Positions 32,863-44,424 of a stretch of DNA of 64,000 nt are shown one piece after another. How positions within the stretch are numbered: position 1 is the stretch's first letter; the number at the start of each line of letters is the position of its first letter. Origin of the DNA: Asterionellopsis glacialis (Eukaryota > Bacillariophyta > Plagiogrammaphyceae > Rhaphoneidales > Asterionellopsidaceae); contig WKLE02005021.1 in NCBI GenBank assembly GCA_014885115.2, positions 1 to 64,000 on the forward strand, written 5' to 3'. The notes beneath the pieces are model-generated. The model made no database searches. It was given only the letters and a program-made list of their open reading frames with translations, and was not told the origin of the DNA. Position numbers and translations under genes: made by a program.

Positions 32863-33565
32863 TTCCTGAAGCTGTATTGGCTATCAAAATACTTGATGTT
32901 TGAAAAATTGGGAAAAATCCGAACCTTCAGGTATAATTATTCCCATGTAGGCTATGTAGGACTACCAATGCCAGTGTACAATATTTGGTCTGAATCCAGT
33001 GAAAACAAATGCAAAGTAAATGCATTTCAACTTTGTTGTGTGATGTTTCAAGAATAATCTAAGACTCAATAAGAGTCAAGCATACATATGGGAGGAGATT
33101 TGGTGGGATGGTCCAGTCAAAAGCAGGGTTGCAATATTTCGTGCTTGGTGTGAAAATGGGTCATTTTTCCATGGAACAAACTCTTATAAGATTGGATTTG
33201 AATTTATGATCAATGGATTAGATGAGGAATGATGATGATTGTGTAGAAGGTATAGATGTAATAGCAAGAGAAGCAGTATTAGTTGAAGGCATGAAATGAG
33301 AAAGGTGGGTGGTCCAACCTTTTTCATTGAAAGATGATGTGAAGTTAGAGCAATACCAAGAATAGCCTTGCAACAATGTTCGACAATCTTTTGTTGTAAC
33401 CAGAAATAGACGCAAGATCCAGAAAACTTTGTGGAATCCCATCCACAACATTATGAAGAAAGACAGAAGGTGATGTGGTAAGACCACTGATATATTGACA
33501 GCACTTTTTCACAGAGATTTCTTGTAAATTTCAACAAAATGTAGCAAATTGTAATGGATGTGGTG

Positions 33566-34183
33566 AGTTGTTCCAGGATTAGGTGGACCAGTCCAGTACT
33601 GGGCTTTGACATAAAATTTTTTTTAATCAAATTAATCAAAGCTAGTAATTTTACGTGTTATTTTTTTTGTGAGGAAGGACAGATGTACCATTTTACAGTA
33701 CCGATTTCTTGACAACCAGCCATTTTCAACTAACAACCACTAGTGGGGTTCCATACACAAGGAGCTTCTGCATGGAACGCCACTGGTGGTTGTTAGGTAA
33801 AAATGGCTGGTTGTCAAGAAATCGGTACCGCAAACAGCACCAATTTGCAAGATTGATCGGATGAGATCTGGGTGCAACAGCCAATTTTTGTCCGTTGAGG
33901 GAGCCTGCAATGCCCAAAAGTGCACTGGCCAGGCCATCATTGCATTCAATTCTGATACAAGTCAGCCATGCCAGAATATGATGTATACATGTATGAATAC
34001 ATTTATTGTATATTTTTTAGTAGTATAAAATTATAAAAGTATGAATATGTATATAAAATTTTTCAAAGTATATAAAAGTATTTATCAATTAATATGTGTA
34101 TAATTCAAAAATATGAATTTTGGGTCTACGTGGAGTCTACGGACCAGATGTCACAAGTTGGTCCACCTAATCCTGGAACAACT
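33566..34183. repeat. 25-bp exact inverted repeat flanking a ~570-bp segment
   Basis: Arms at 33566-33590 and 34159-34183 are exact reverse complements (left arm AGTTGTTCCAGGATTAGG...). The 618-bp unit encloses the long hairpin at 33698-33828. This could be a non-autonomous TIR element or two inverted copies of a larger repeat. No target-site duplication was identified with confidence. Confidence 0.65.
33698..33828. repeat. Long imperfect hairpin, 56-bp arms, 19-nt loop
   Basis: The left arm 33698-33753 and right arm 33773-33828 are reverse complements apart from about seven mismatches or offsets. The loop is TACACAAGGAGCTTCTGCA. The structure would fold into a stable stem as DNA or RNA and resembles a foldback MITE. 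Confidence 0.8.
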
Positions 34184-35580
34184 CTGGTATTAGTAGTTAT
34201 AGTTGTTGTGTTGGTAGCTCTTGACAGAAAGTGTGGAGATTTGAATAATGATAAAATGGTATCAGATATGTTAGACAATAGACTTGCCACAGGAGACACT
34301 TATTGTTGAGGAGGCAAAGTAGTTGTGATGTTGTGGTAATTTTGATAAAACACTGAAAAAGGGAAAAAGGGGGAGGGATAATGTAAACAGTGGAGGGAGG
34401 CTTCTTTACTTGTAGTCCTACTGGTAGAAAAAAAGAATCGTGTCAATTGCCTAATGCTGCCTTGTCTTGTTTGAGCAGGAAGCTGGTGACAAAGAGTAAG
34501 ACAAAATGACAAGAAATGCATAGGAAGACAGAGTAGAGTTAGGGTTGTAAAGCGAATTCTAATATAGCTTACATACCCCAGACTTTAGCAAATTTTCAAA
34601 AGATTTTCGGAATATTTATTTTCTTGATGTCTTCTCGCACTTCTGGGTTGGGCAAGCAGGAAAAATTTTCATTGTTTCATCATCATTGAGATTCTCTCGA
34701 AGTAACATGCGTAACAATCAACAAAAAGTGAGAGGAAAGAAAATTGGTTTAGTCTGTGATAAGTTTGCTATGAAAGAGATTAGCTTTTAGCTAACGATCG
34801 GGAACGGAAGAAACTTGCGCGTGGAGCGCGCAACAGGATCGATCTCCCTGTCCTCAGGAAAGTCTAGAGAGCCCGTCAAAAATCTAGATGTGATGGTGGA
34901 GATCACAGTTCACAACTAGGTCTAATGGAATGTCCATGATGTGATACCTGTAGTACGGATGTACTCTATCTGAACAAACCTACAGAAGATGATGATGAAT
35001 TATGTAACATTGCGATAAGAACCCTCTTCTACATAATTCGTATATCTACCAAACTTGTTAACGGTTACCGTTAATATTATAGAATCCTACGATTGCTAGG
35101 TAAGTGGTATCCAGTCGTACCTGGTACAAGTAACTGTACTAGGCGACTGGTACACACTACCTGGCCTTTTCATTCGGTCGTACCTTCAGACACACGAGGT
35201 GACTCATTTTTAGGAAATTTACCTCATGACTCATAACAGAAATTTTCAAGAGATTGGTGTAGTGAAGACGTCGACCTATTATATAATATAGGAAAATGAA
35301 CCGAGCAATTCACAAGATTGCGAGCCAGCCATATACAATCCCTGATCGTATCAAGACCTATGCATGATTGACTGCCAATTCTTTGGCATATATCAAACCA
35401 GATTCGCTTCGACAGTTTTACTCGTACTTCGTACCGGTAAAATTGGAAGAAGTTGTGTTCACTTTTCAATTTTCCTCACACTAAAAAGCCAACGCCTTCT
35501 CCTCGAAAATCCATAACAAAACATTTCTCCTTTTGTTCGGGAGCTTACAATTTTGAAAATTACACGAAAGAAAAGAAAAT

Positions 35581-37626
35581 ATGATGATATGGATGTCAAG
35601 ATTGGTGTCCATTGCTCTTATGTGCACATTAGCAACAGCTCGAACTCCACATGCTCGCAATTATCATCCACGTACCAATTCTATCGATGTGAAAGCAACA
35701 TCAGCAACCGATCTTGATGAAAGCTGGATCCCCAGACGAAGAGCTTTGAAACGCACAAAAGAAAAAGAAAGCAGCAGCGGGTGAGTTCATAATCTTCTTG
35801 GTCCAAAACATTGTCATCTTTGTGTCGGCGCATTCCAATCGAAGATTTTCTGGTGCAACTATATTTTCATTCATTTATATACATATGCGTGAATGTTTAC
35901 ATATATTGAACTTTTCTATATGTATGATGTATTTTGATTAAATTTCCCAAAAAAATATATTGAATTTGATTGGATTAAAATCATTCAATTTTTTCGCATT
36001 TAGAAACCATAAATTTTCAACATTTTTGTTGCCCTGTTTTTCGGCGTATGTACCACTCTAGGACTACTCTCTAGAGAGAGAGTGGTCCTCTGATGCGAAG
36101 TTTGAGAAAACAAAACATGTTAAAATGATACAATTGCAACACTCTAATCTCAACTAAGTTTTTGTTTGCATTTGAATTCGAGCAGTGATCTAGGGGAAAT
36201 TTTTGACGAGAGCAATGAAGAACAGGAAGATAAGGCTTGGACTGTTAACATTGAAATCAGTATTACCACAGACTCACCTACAATCTCTCCGACGCATACG
36301 CCTACAATCTCTCCGACGCATACGCCTACAATCTCTCCGACGCATACGCCTACAATCTCTCCGACGAATTATCCAACGGGGAGTCCTACACCCAAACCAT
36401 CTCCTACACCAACAAAAGAACCTACAGGAGTACCAACCTTATTTCCAACACCCATTCCCCAGAAGATCACTACCCTTTCTTGCCAATCCATCGATCCATC
36501 ATCATCAGCCGACGTCAACAACGAAAATGTTACAATTTATTTTACTTATATCGTTGAAACAAATACCACCACGATCGATGAAAGTGTAGAGCAAACCATC
36601 ATAGATGAATTGGGCTCATCTATATCGAGCAGTATTGTTGAAGACCACTGTGCAGGAAGTCGTTTATTGTTACGGATAACGAATCATCGAAGATTGGAAA
36701 TTACAGGAGTCACTTCGAAACCACAAGACATCAAAACTGGAACATGCACGCCAGAAAAGTCGGAGTCGAAATCTTGCACAACTTTTCAGGGTGCCGTAAC
36801 TATTCTGTATACCAAAGAAGGAAACAACAAAACTCCTCAGGAGATCGACAAAAATGCGTTGGACACTATTCAGGAAAACATGAACAACGGAAAATATATG
36901 AAGGACGTGAACGAAGGATTGGTAGGAACAAAGGTGAACGTTACAGATATCGTTTACACGAATGCTGATACAGTGCCTGTGGTCGCTGTTGCAGAGGCTG
37001 ATGAAGGGGCTCATCACAGTCGGACTTACATAACACCAGGTGGTAGAACAGCGATCGCTTTCTTTGTTCTTGTTTTTATAATCATAAACCTTCTTTGGTG
37101 CTTTTGCTGCAAGAAGAAACGAGGAGCGTCCTCATCGCCGGAGCATGAACAAAAGGGCGATTCGAAGTCTGTGTCAACAGGTTCGGGTACGCATGACGAT
37201 TCTGCGGAAGAGGAAAATAGTTACATAACTTCGGACTACAATGACCTTGGCAAACATCATTCAAAAATAGATGTTCACCGCTGTCAAAGTGTCATGTGCA
37301 AAACATGTCGGCCGGTGATTCCTCATGATGGACCATTGGCAACAATTGATGAAGATGATCAATTGCAAGAAGACAGATATTTGACAAGTCAGACACCCAT
37401 TCCTCGTGAGTCCATTGAGAAGAAAAGTGTGAGGTTTATCAGAATACCAGGACCTCAAACACCAGTTCACGATGTACGGGCGGGCGATTCATTTGAAGAT
37501 GCGTCAGATCTGACATCGCTGGACGATTCTTTCTTCTTCGAGGAAAGCATTAGGAAGGAGTTCGAAGACAGTATTAGGAAGGAGGGAACTCGACGACCTG
37601 AGCACGAATATGTAGGTGAAATTTAG
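35581..37626 (+). CDS. Single-pass membrane protein with PTISPTHT repeats
   Basis: Exons 35581-35780 and 36186-37626 give about 546 aa; the 405-bp intron is long for this window. A signal peptide (MSRLVSIALMCTLATA) is followed by a short extracellular part, then a Pro/Thr/Ser region of 8-residue repeats (PTISPTHT, three exact and a fourth partial) and PTP-rich sequence. A folded domain of about 190 residues follows, with several Cys, N-glycosylation sites (NVT, NTT, NVT) and a SEA-like feel. A transmembrane helix (TAIAFFVLVFIIINLLWCFCC) and a 170-residue acidic tail complete it. Type I topology is inferred. PT-rich surface proteins are common in diatoms, possibly in wall or adhesion roles; function unknown. 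Confidence 0.78.
36277..36369 (+). repeat. 24-bp coding tandem repeat (PTISPTHT)
   Basis: The unit CCTACAATCTCTCCGACGCATACG occurs three times exactly (36277-36348) and a fourth time partially from 36349. Exact DNA identity, not only protein identity, points to recent slippage or conversion, so copy number may vary between alleles. Confidence 0.9.
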
Positions 37627-37964
37627 CTTGCTTCTACAATAAAACATAACATAAATGGTCAGAATTTTGCACCTAATAGTAGTTCTTTGTTTTCACGCTT
37701 TCTTCCAATAGAAGTGAATATTCCTAGTCCTGGTACGACTACAAATTTGTTTGGACCTTGAATACGAGGTGAGTTAATTTTAGAGTTATTGCACAGGGGT
37801 TGTAGTACTAATTTGATAGCAATCATATAACTGCATTTTAAACTAAACTTTATATTTTACCCAAAAAAAGCATTTGAATATCTGTGCCCAATCTTAACAC
37901 AACGGTCATACGCGATGTCCTTTTCACTGCTCTTTGCCACTTGGTGAAAAAACAGATTGAGAAC
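37627..37964. other. Convergent intergenic spacer
   Basis: Between the 3' ends of the membrane-protein gene and the HMA gene. Nothing recognised. Confidence 0.4.
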
Positions 37965-40508
37965 TCAGACTTTAAAAGATACTTGCGCCGGCTCGGCGTT
38001 AGGATTTACAGGTATGTTCCTTCGCAAACTAGACCTTCTTGTTCCATAGGTCTGCTGCTGTGGTAGAGGCGTTGGGATGTCGTGAACCTGGAATCGTGAA
38101 TTTAGGACACAGCGAAAGCAACAATTTAGAACAGCTGTCGTATGGAAAAACAGACTTTTGAAAATTGTCTCAAGATTACACTTACCGGACATCCAGCGCA
38201 GACGCACGACGATCCACAGTCACATTGTCCTCCGGACAACATCGCACAACCAGCAGCAATGCCATCTGCCTTCTCTTCTGCTGCAACAATTGATGCGTCT
38301 CTGGCCACTGATTGACCGCCTGCCTGATTATTAATATGTGCGCTGTGGTCGACATTGACATCAAAGTCGTCCATATTTTCCCAGTCGATTGATAAAGCGG
38401 ACAGGCCGGACATGGCGCGGCCAAAGGTGGTTTCTGACGTGATGGACATGTGACGATTCCCGAATGAAATTATGGAGTTATTTCTCAAGTCTGATACCAT
38501 GGAAGGATTTCTTGAGGCAATCATATGTTCCCCTATTATGGATGGTTTCCGCTGTGCCATAATTGCATCCATGGAGAAGTCATTTGAGACCCCTCCGCCT
38601 CCGCTACCACCCTGCTGCTGAATATTGTTCATCATCTGGGTATTCTGGCCTATATCCATATTCGCCATGACTGCAGCTGGAGGTGGCATCTGATACGAGT
38701 CCGGGTGGTCAATACTGTGCGGTTCAAGATTGTCAGTTCCGTCTGAAGCTGCCTGGCCACAACAGGAGCCAACAGGGGCAACTCCGCTTTGCTGTTGCTC
38801 TGACTGCTGTGAGTGAGCTTCTTTTTGCTCCTTGCAGTGTTGGGTGCAGTTTTTGCAGCGACAACCTGGACCACAAGTACAGCCCATGCCATACTTCAGG
38901 CCACAGCCTGCCATGTACTTTTCTACTTCTTCCTCGCGTTCGTTGAAGGCGTCAAAAATACGTGTATTCATCTGTGAATGTCTGCAAAGTGAAATCCATT
39001 CACAAGTAGGGCGTTCATTGGATTTAGTGTATTTAGCAAAAGGGTAAATAAGCAAAAAAAGAAGTTGTAATACGAACTTTTAAAACAAGAAAAACATACC
39101 TTGCACAGTCGTCTCTCAGCACGCCATTGTCAGGACAGGTACACGGGATATCCCAGTTAAAAACATCTTTAGGGTCGGTATTGGCAACAACTTCAAAAGC
39201 TGTGCAAAGCGCCCCCAAATCCATCGTTGCCTTTTTGTCACCTCCAACATTAACAATATCCATTTCCAACGCCTTTGCCGTGTAACCCACCATGGCCAAA
39301 TTTCGAGCCGATTCGAATGCAATGCGCTTGGCGTTCCCACTTTGATCAATTTTAATTAGGACTTTGCATAAGGCGCGATCCGCTGCAGCGTCAAGGAGAC
39401 CTTCAATAGGTGATTTGTTTCCGTTGCAGCCCTTGAGTACCGTCTCAACAATTTTCACGCAATGAGCACATGTAATTCCGTCAACTGTCATTGCAATTTG
39501 AATATCTCCATTTTCGCTGACAAATACTACAGGCGTCTTGTTGGGATCACCATACTGTGGGGCGGGTGGGGTTGCGGGAATATTGGACGAAGATGCTACC
39601 GAAGAAGGAATAGCAGCTGGATTGCTTCCTCCGCCAGTTCCTCCACGGTGTGCTAATTGACTTGCGTGGTGATTTACTTGACTAACCATACCACCGAGGT
39701 CAATTTTACCTGGAACGCACTTTCCCTTCATATTTACAACGGGAATGTTATTGATTCCAATCCCAGAACCTGATTCCAACAAATGCCTTCTTTGTTCGGC
39801 GTGCAATCGTTCCAAAGGACTCATATTATCCTCTACAGTTGAGCTGGGTTGAACTGACTTGAGGCCACTTGAGCCTACTGCAGCTCCAGCGCTACCCACG
39901 CCTCGAGTGTTACCAGCTGCTAAAGCTGCAAGTTTGCCAACTTCTTCGTCTCTGACACGCTTTTTGTTCCGCTTGTTGCGGGCTTTCTCGAGTTCCTTCA
40001 TTTTCGCATAAAGAGTACGAGGAGGTTGCTCCTTGTCATTAACTACAAGGCAATATGCAAGATCAAAAAAATGACGAGTGTAGCCCTCCACTACTCCACG
40101 CATTTTGTCTGTTCCAAGTGCGGCAATTGCAGACCCGCTCTCTCCCTTTCGACGGTGTTGCCACCATGTCCGGAGTGTGGTGAGACCAAGCTGAATAGCA
40201 TCATGGTCGGCGTCCGGTCCAAGCCACGGACTGAGAATTGCTTGAACATATGGATGAGAGAGACCGCTACGGGGAAGTGGCTCATATGCATAAAGGCGTC
40301 GACGAGAGCCATCGGCGTTCCGATCGTTGTTTGGCTTGGCATCCTTGGTGCGAAGATCGTTTTCCAATGGGTGACTAAGCGGATCTAGTTCTGCCACGCT
40401 CTTTTGCTCGATATCATCTGGCTGGAGACCACCAAGATGTGACCACGCTCGAAAGGCACCTTCAAAGATGGAGGTACGATGCTCAAACTCTCCGCGACGT
40501 CTCGACAT
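37965..40508 (-). CDS. HMA-domain protein with metallothionein-like Cys motifs
   Basis: Three exons, 40508-39100, 38981-38186 and 38087-37965, are joined in frame (introns 118 and 98 bp), about 775 aa. A heavy-metal-associated domain in the middle of exon 1 has MTVDGITCAHCVKIVETVL with the metal-binding CxxC. After the first splice comes MAGCGLKYGMGCTCGPGCRCKNCTQHC, and at the end of exon 2 GGQCDCGSSCVCAGCP; both are dense Cys clusters able to bind Cu(I) or Zn. The rest is low in complexity (Gln, Ser, Gly). The N-terminal 200 residues contain Lys/Arg stretches (KARNKRNKKRVRDEE) that could be a nuclear signal. A copper-sensing or metal-storage regulator is a fair inference; the N-terminal domain is unrecognised. 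Confidence 0.8.
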
Positions 40509-42639
40509 GATATTATGACACTAGAATCGTAGGATCAAGACTCCTTTCTTCGGAAAAATACTTTCTGTACGTGAAACGTGCGTGGAATTAGTACTTAAAC
40601 AGGTTGGTAAGCTGAAATTGCTGTGGACAACTACGTCTCTATTCAAACTAATTCTGTGCTGAAACAAAGAGTAAGTTCAAAGACCAAGTAACTGAGTAAC
40701 TCCTTCACAACTTTCACAACCCAAATTAGAGTTCAAATGTATTTTACGACGACCTTCGCGGAAGATCAACGCCGTAGTATGGAGCAGGCAGCAGTGCGTT
40801 GGTTTGTTTACCTTTTACCGTACACAGATCTCGCTGTACAGAACCGTTCTCTGCTCATGTCCCTGTATTAATAGTAGGTCCTTGGACCTAATTACCAGCA
40901 GGACGCCTAGTCCTACCTGTACCAGGTACCAGGTAGGACCTAGTTCTACCTGTTACCAGGTACAGGTACAGCCCGACGCAGTTCTAATTCTGCGCTTTTT
41001 TGTGTACCATGAACTCGTTTAGTACCCTGATACCTGGTACAGGTTGGACCTACCTGTACTCGTACCGGCAGCCATTAGGGTCCTCAACGCGACTGCTACC
41101 AGTTCGCGTTATTGGGAGAACGCCTCTGTTTTTAAAATAATATCGAATCGTAGGATACCTCATAGAGCATAAAATATGTTCGTTCAGTATTATTATTTGA
41201 TAGCCGTAAATATTATTATATTACCTGTTACCTACAGTCCTGTAAAGTACTAAAGGTACCTACAGTACCTTCACAGTTACATATAAAATAGTGCTGTCTG
41301 TATGTCAATATTTGCCAATCCATCAGCAACTCATCTTATGCAATACACGCTAGTGGATATTATATAACGTACAGTCATAGGGTGCGACTCTAATATATAG
41401 TTCAGTCCAACTCACTTACAAACAATTACTCCTACCAACTCATTCTATTTTAGGATGAGCAATCATGTCCTGGTTTCCGGGAAATACAGTACTTACTCGT
41501 ATTGAATTGAAGATATTATAAAGTTGTAACTGGTACTGTAACAGGTAGCGTATAATTCTACCTGGTATAAGAGGTACAGTGCATTGCTCCAAGCAGAGTT
41601 AGTAGTATTGCCCGTTCGTGAAAATTTATATAAAGAATTACTTTTTGTAAGTACAAAGTATATGATAAAGAGTACCTGGTACAGGCGGGTGGAAAACGGA
41701 ATATACGTAAGTTGTATCTGGTACCTTGTACCTGTACAGGTACTGTACTTGTAAAAGTAGCACTGTAGTTCTACGTACAGTACCAAATGATACAAATTTG
41801 GCGGGGCAAGACTCATTAAGTAATAAGTATATTTCTTTAAAATATAAGGAATTAATGTGCATGAACACATCAATTTAGCCCTATTTTATAATACAATATA
41901 TAATTAACTGCGCCTTATTTGCATGAATACTCCTATTATTACTTTTATATAATAATATCAAATTTAGTTCGTTAATGTGGATGTAAACATACAAAATGTA
42001 CTATGGAACATGCTGCCGTACAACTATTCAAAAATAAAATATATTATCAGCTATACTCATTAGAAATCAAAGAATTATTATCGGTTTATTATTCATTATT
42101 TTCCATTTTATATTAATACCTCATACTACTGGGCATACCTACTGATGAGTACCATATCACATTATTCCCTGCATGCTTTTTTTATGTGAAAACGTACTAC
42201 GCCAGCAAAAATCGAGGTCTAGACCTACCTGGTAAAGTACCCGGTACCTGTACAACATTGGGTCTGAATAAGGGGGTGTCAAGTTTCAAGTTACCAGGTA
42301 CGCTATTACGCAGTACCTGGTACAGGTACACTGTAGAAAAGGACTGGGTCACATAACGGTATGAGCAAGGTCCCTTTGTGTCGTCAAAGAACAAAATCGA
42401 TCAATTTCGAAACATTGCGGATTCAGGATAAAACTCAGGTCTTGAGAGCATCAAAATGGGCAATGGCATCATCACACAATCCTTCCGATCTACCGATAAA
42501 GGATCACTAAAAGTCCAACTGTCGTACTCGTAGACTGAAATCTACCTTACATTTCAATCTGTTTGTTCCTACAATTTTTGGAAAAAGAAGTAACACTTAC
42601 TTTAAATCGTAGAATATTCTTAGTAATTATATTATAAAG
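40509..42639. other. 2.1-kb intergenic region dense in GGTACC/ACCTGGTAC motifs
   Basis: No gene recognised. Runs of CCTGGTACC, CAGGTACAGG and TACCAGGTAC occur at about 40900-41070, 41520-41760 and 42225-42335, often as overlapping palindromes. The remainder is very AT-rich (41800-42180). Confidence 0.5.
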
Positions 42640-43737
42640 ATGGACTCCTCTACAGCCAATGACCAGAAACCTGGTGATTCCACTAGTTCTAGTGAGCTAG
42701 TCTTCGGCGACGCTGGTATTACATCTGACAGTCAAGAGAATGCTGCCAAACGTCGTGCCAGAGGTGAATTCGTCCGTGGTCTATCCACTGCTCGTAACTG
42801 GATCAAGGAAGGTGAAGATTATCCCCCTGAAGCAGGACGGTATCATCTTTATGTAGGATACAATTGTCCTTGGTGCCATCGTGTCTTGATCGGGAGGGCT
42901 TTAGCAGGACTCCAAGAAGCTATTACTGTTGATGTGTGCTTCCCCAATCGAAGCAGTGACGATGAACCATTGGGACCCAATCTATGGAAATTTCTTCCTG
43001 AAGGACAGGTTGGGGCCAACGGAAGACATATAAAATTTGATAGTTGTACGAGTGATACTATAAACGGGAAAAAGTACGTGAAAGAAATCTATGAACTCGC
43101 TGGTATCCACGACCAAAAATCTGTCCCTATTTTGTTTGATAAGAAAACCAACGCTGTCGTGAGCAATGAAAGTGCTGAAATATTGCGAATGTTCGGTACA
43201 AGCATGCGCCATCTTGGAACGGCATCATCAGTGTCGTCCACCAGAAAAATTGTTGAGTTGTATCCAGAGCAATATGCCAAGGAAATCGATGAAATTAATC
43301 ATTGGATTTATAAAGAAATCGCAAACGGTGCTTACAAGGCTGGTTTCTCTTCCAATCAAGATACCTACGAAAAAGCGTACGAAACATTTTTTGCGGCATT
43401 GGATAAGGTGGAAGCCATATTGGTGGATCGCAATTTTTTGGTTGGAGATATTATAACGGAAGCGGATGTACGACTTTTTCCAACTCTTTTTCGGTTGGAT
43501 CCTGTGTATCATTTGAGATTCAAGCTCAACAAACGCTATCTTTGGCAGTATCCCAATATTTGGTTGTGGATGGGACGCATGATGGAGGTCGATGGTATGG
43601 AATCTGTTTCTAATCAGGAATACCTCGACCATTGCAAACAGGGATATTTTGGTCGCACAGGCAACGGGACTGTACCGATTGGTCCTGAAGGATACCCTGA
43701 ATGTTATAAAAAGCATCTTCCATCCTCTGTGTGGTAA
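42640..43737 (+). CDS. Glutathionyl-hydroquinone reductase (Xi-class GST)
   Basis: 365 aa, single exon. The N-terminal thioredoxin fold has YHLYVGYNCPWCHRVLIGRAL, the CPWC active site typical of the ECM4/YqjG family, and the cis-Pro loop KSVPILFDKKTNAVVSNESAEILRMF. The helical C-terminal domain follows (EIDEINHWIYKEIANGAYKAGF, RNFLVGDIITEADVRLFPTLFRLDPVYHLRFK), all hallmarks of the family. The enzyme reduces glutathionyl-hydroquinones using GSH. No targeting leader is visible, so it is probably cytosolic. Confidence 0.94.
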   Translation: MDSSTANDQKPGDSTSSSELVFGDAGITSDSQENAAKRRARGEFVRGLSTARNWIKEGEDYPPEAGRYHLYVGYNCPWCHRVLIGRALAGLQEAITVDVCFPNRSSDDEPLGPNLWKFLPEGQVGANGRHIKFDSCTSDTINGKKYVKEIYELAGIHDQKSVPILFDKKTNAVVSNESAEILRMFGTSMRHLGTASSVSSTRKIVELYPEQYAKEIDEINHWIYKEIANGAYKAGFSSNQDTYEKAYETFFAALDKVEAILVDRNFLVGDIITEADVRLFPTLFRLDPVYHLRFKLNKRYLWQYPNIWLWMGRMMEVDGMESVSNQEYLDHCKQGYFGRTGNGTVPIGPEGYPECYKKHLPSSVW

Positions 43738-43956
43738 TCGAAATATGAAGAGATCAGTCCTTTGTATGGTGCAGTTTCCTTAAAACCTTTTTTATATGCA
43801 GAAAGCATTTTTAATTCCAAATATTAATTATGATATCTTAGAAAAAATTATCGTCTTCTCTACGTCATGTCCTTTTTTAATCGACCCCTCATGATCCAAG
43901 AAATTGATATTGCATTTTTTGGTTCTCACTAGATTTAGGATATTCGTCTTACACAC

Positions 43957-44337
43957 ATGAGTAAGGCCAGTATGACTGACAATCAAGATGATGATATTGT
44001 TGTTGGTTTGTTGGGAGGAGGAGGAGGAGGAGGAGGAGGAGGAACATATACCGGTAATAAGAAAAAACAAGGTGGTGAAGATGTGATGTCCCGTATCTTT
44101 AATATTATTCGAGATTTTGGTACGTCCTCGAGATCACGTGAAATTGAATTACAGCTTTGCGAGGCAATGGTGTTACGCAAGGGTTTTACAACACAACAAT
44201 TACAATCATGCCTTGAAGAATTCGAAGCCTTGGATGTTATTCAGGTGAATAGTACACAAACACACGTGTATTTCCTACAATCACCAAAACCTAAAATAGT
44301 GTACCGTCCTATAATAATAAAAAGGCACAACTTCTAA
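43957..44337 (+). CDS. Stand-alone MCM7-type C-terminal winged-helix protein
   Basis: 126 aa, with an in-frame stop just upstream of the ATG. Residues 1-42 are disordered with a Gly10 run coded by a GGA repeat. Residues about 43-107 (MSRIFNIIRDFG, then LCEAMVLRKGFTTQQLQSC, LEEFEALDVIQVNSTQTHVYF) match the C-terminal winged helix of MCM7, where human MCM7 ends [23 protein letters not shown]. No AAA+ or N-terminal MCM sequence lies upstream; the neighbouring gene is a GST. It could be a free accessory protein that mimics the MCM7 tail or a retroposed fragment. The frame is open and well conserved, which favours a functional gene. Confidence 0.65.
   Translation: MSKASMTDNQDDDIVVGLLGGGGGGGGGGTYTGNKKKQGGEDVMSRIFNIIRDFGTSSRSREIELQLCEAMVLRKGFTTQQLQSCLEEFEALDVIQVNSTQTHVYFLQSPKPKIVYRPIIIKRHNF
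44014..44043 (+). repeat. GGA microsatellite coding polyglycine
   Basis: About ten GGA triplets in a row inside the MCM7-like ORF. Slippage would change the Gly count without frameshift. Confidence 0.9.
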
Positions 44338-44424
44338 TCTTAAGGCAAAATATATTGATTGATCACAAGCAGTTTTGTGTTCACGTGAACAATTTTTCGT
44401 GAACGGGCATACTAACTACCTAGG

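Larger units (their letters stand above)
32863..35580. other. 2.7-kb region without genes; CpG-poor repeat island in the middle
   Basis: From about 33050 to 34520 CG dinucleotides are scarce and no ORF has recognisable content. The inverted repeat and hairpin listed separately lie here. The flanks (32863-33050, 34550-35580) are ordinary AT-rich intergenic DNA; the final few hundred bases are the presumed promoter of the membrane-protein gene at 35581. Confidence 0.5.

Noticed and set aside
33218..33487. Possible reverse-transcriptase or gag fragment on the minus strand
   Set aside because: A loose feel of a retroelement sequence, but no diagnostic motif could be identified.
41493..41873. 126-codon minus ORF rich in Tyr and Leu
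   Set aside because: It is made of GTAC/TACC repeat sequence in AT-rich intergenic DNA and has no family resemblance.
43228..43716. 162-codon minus ORF
   Set aside because: It is antisense to the glutathionyl-hydroquinone reductase and has no family features of its own.
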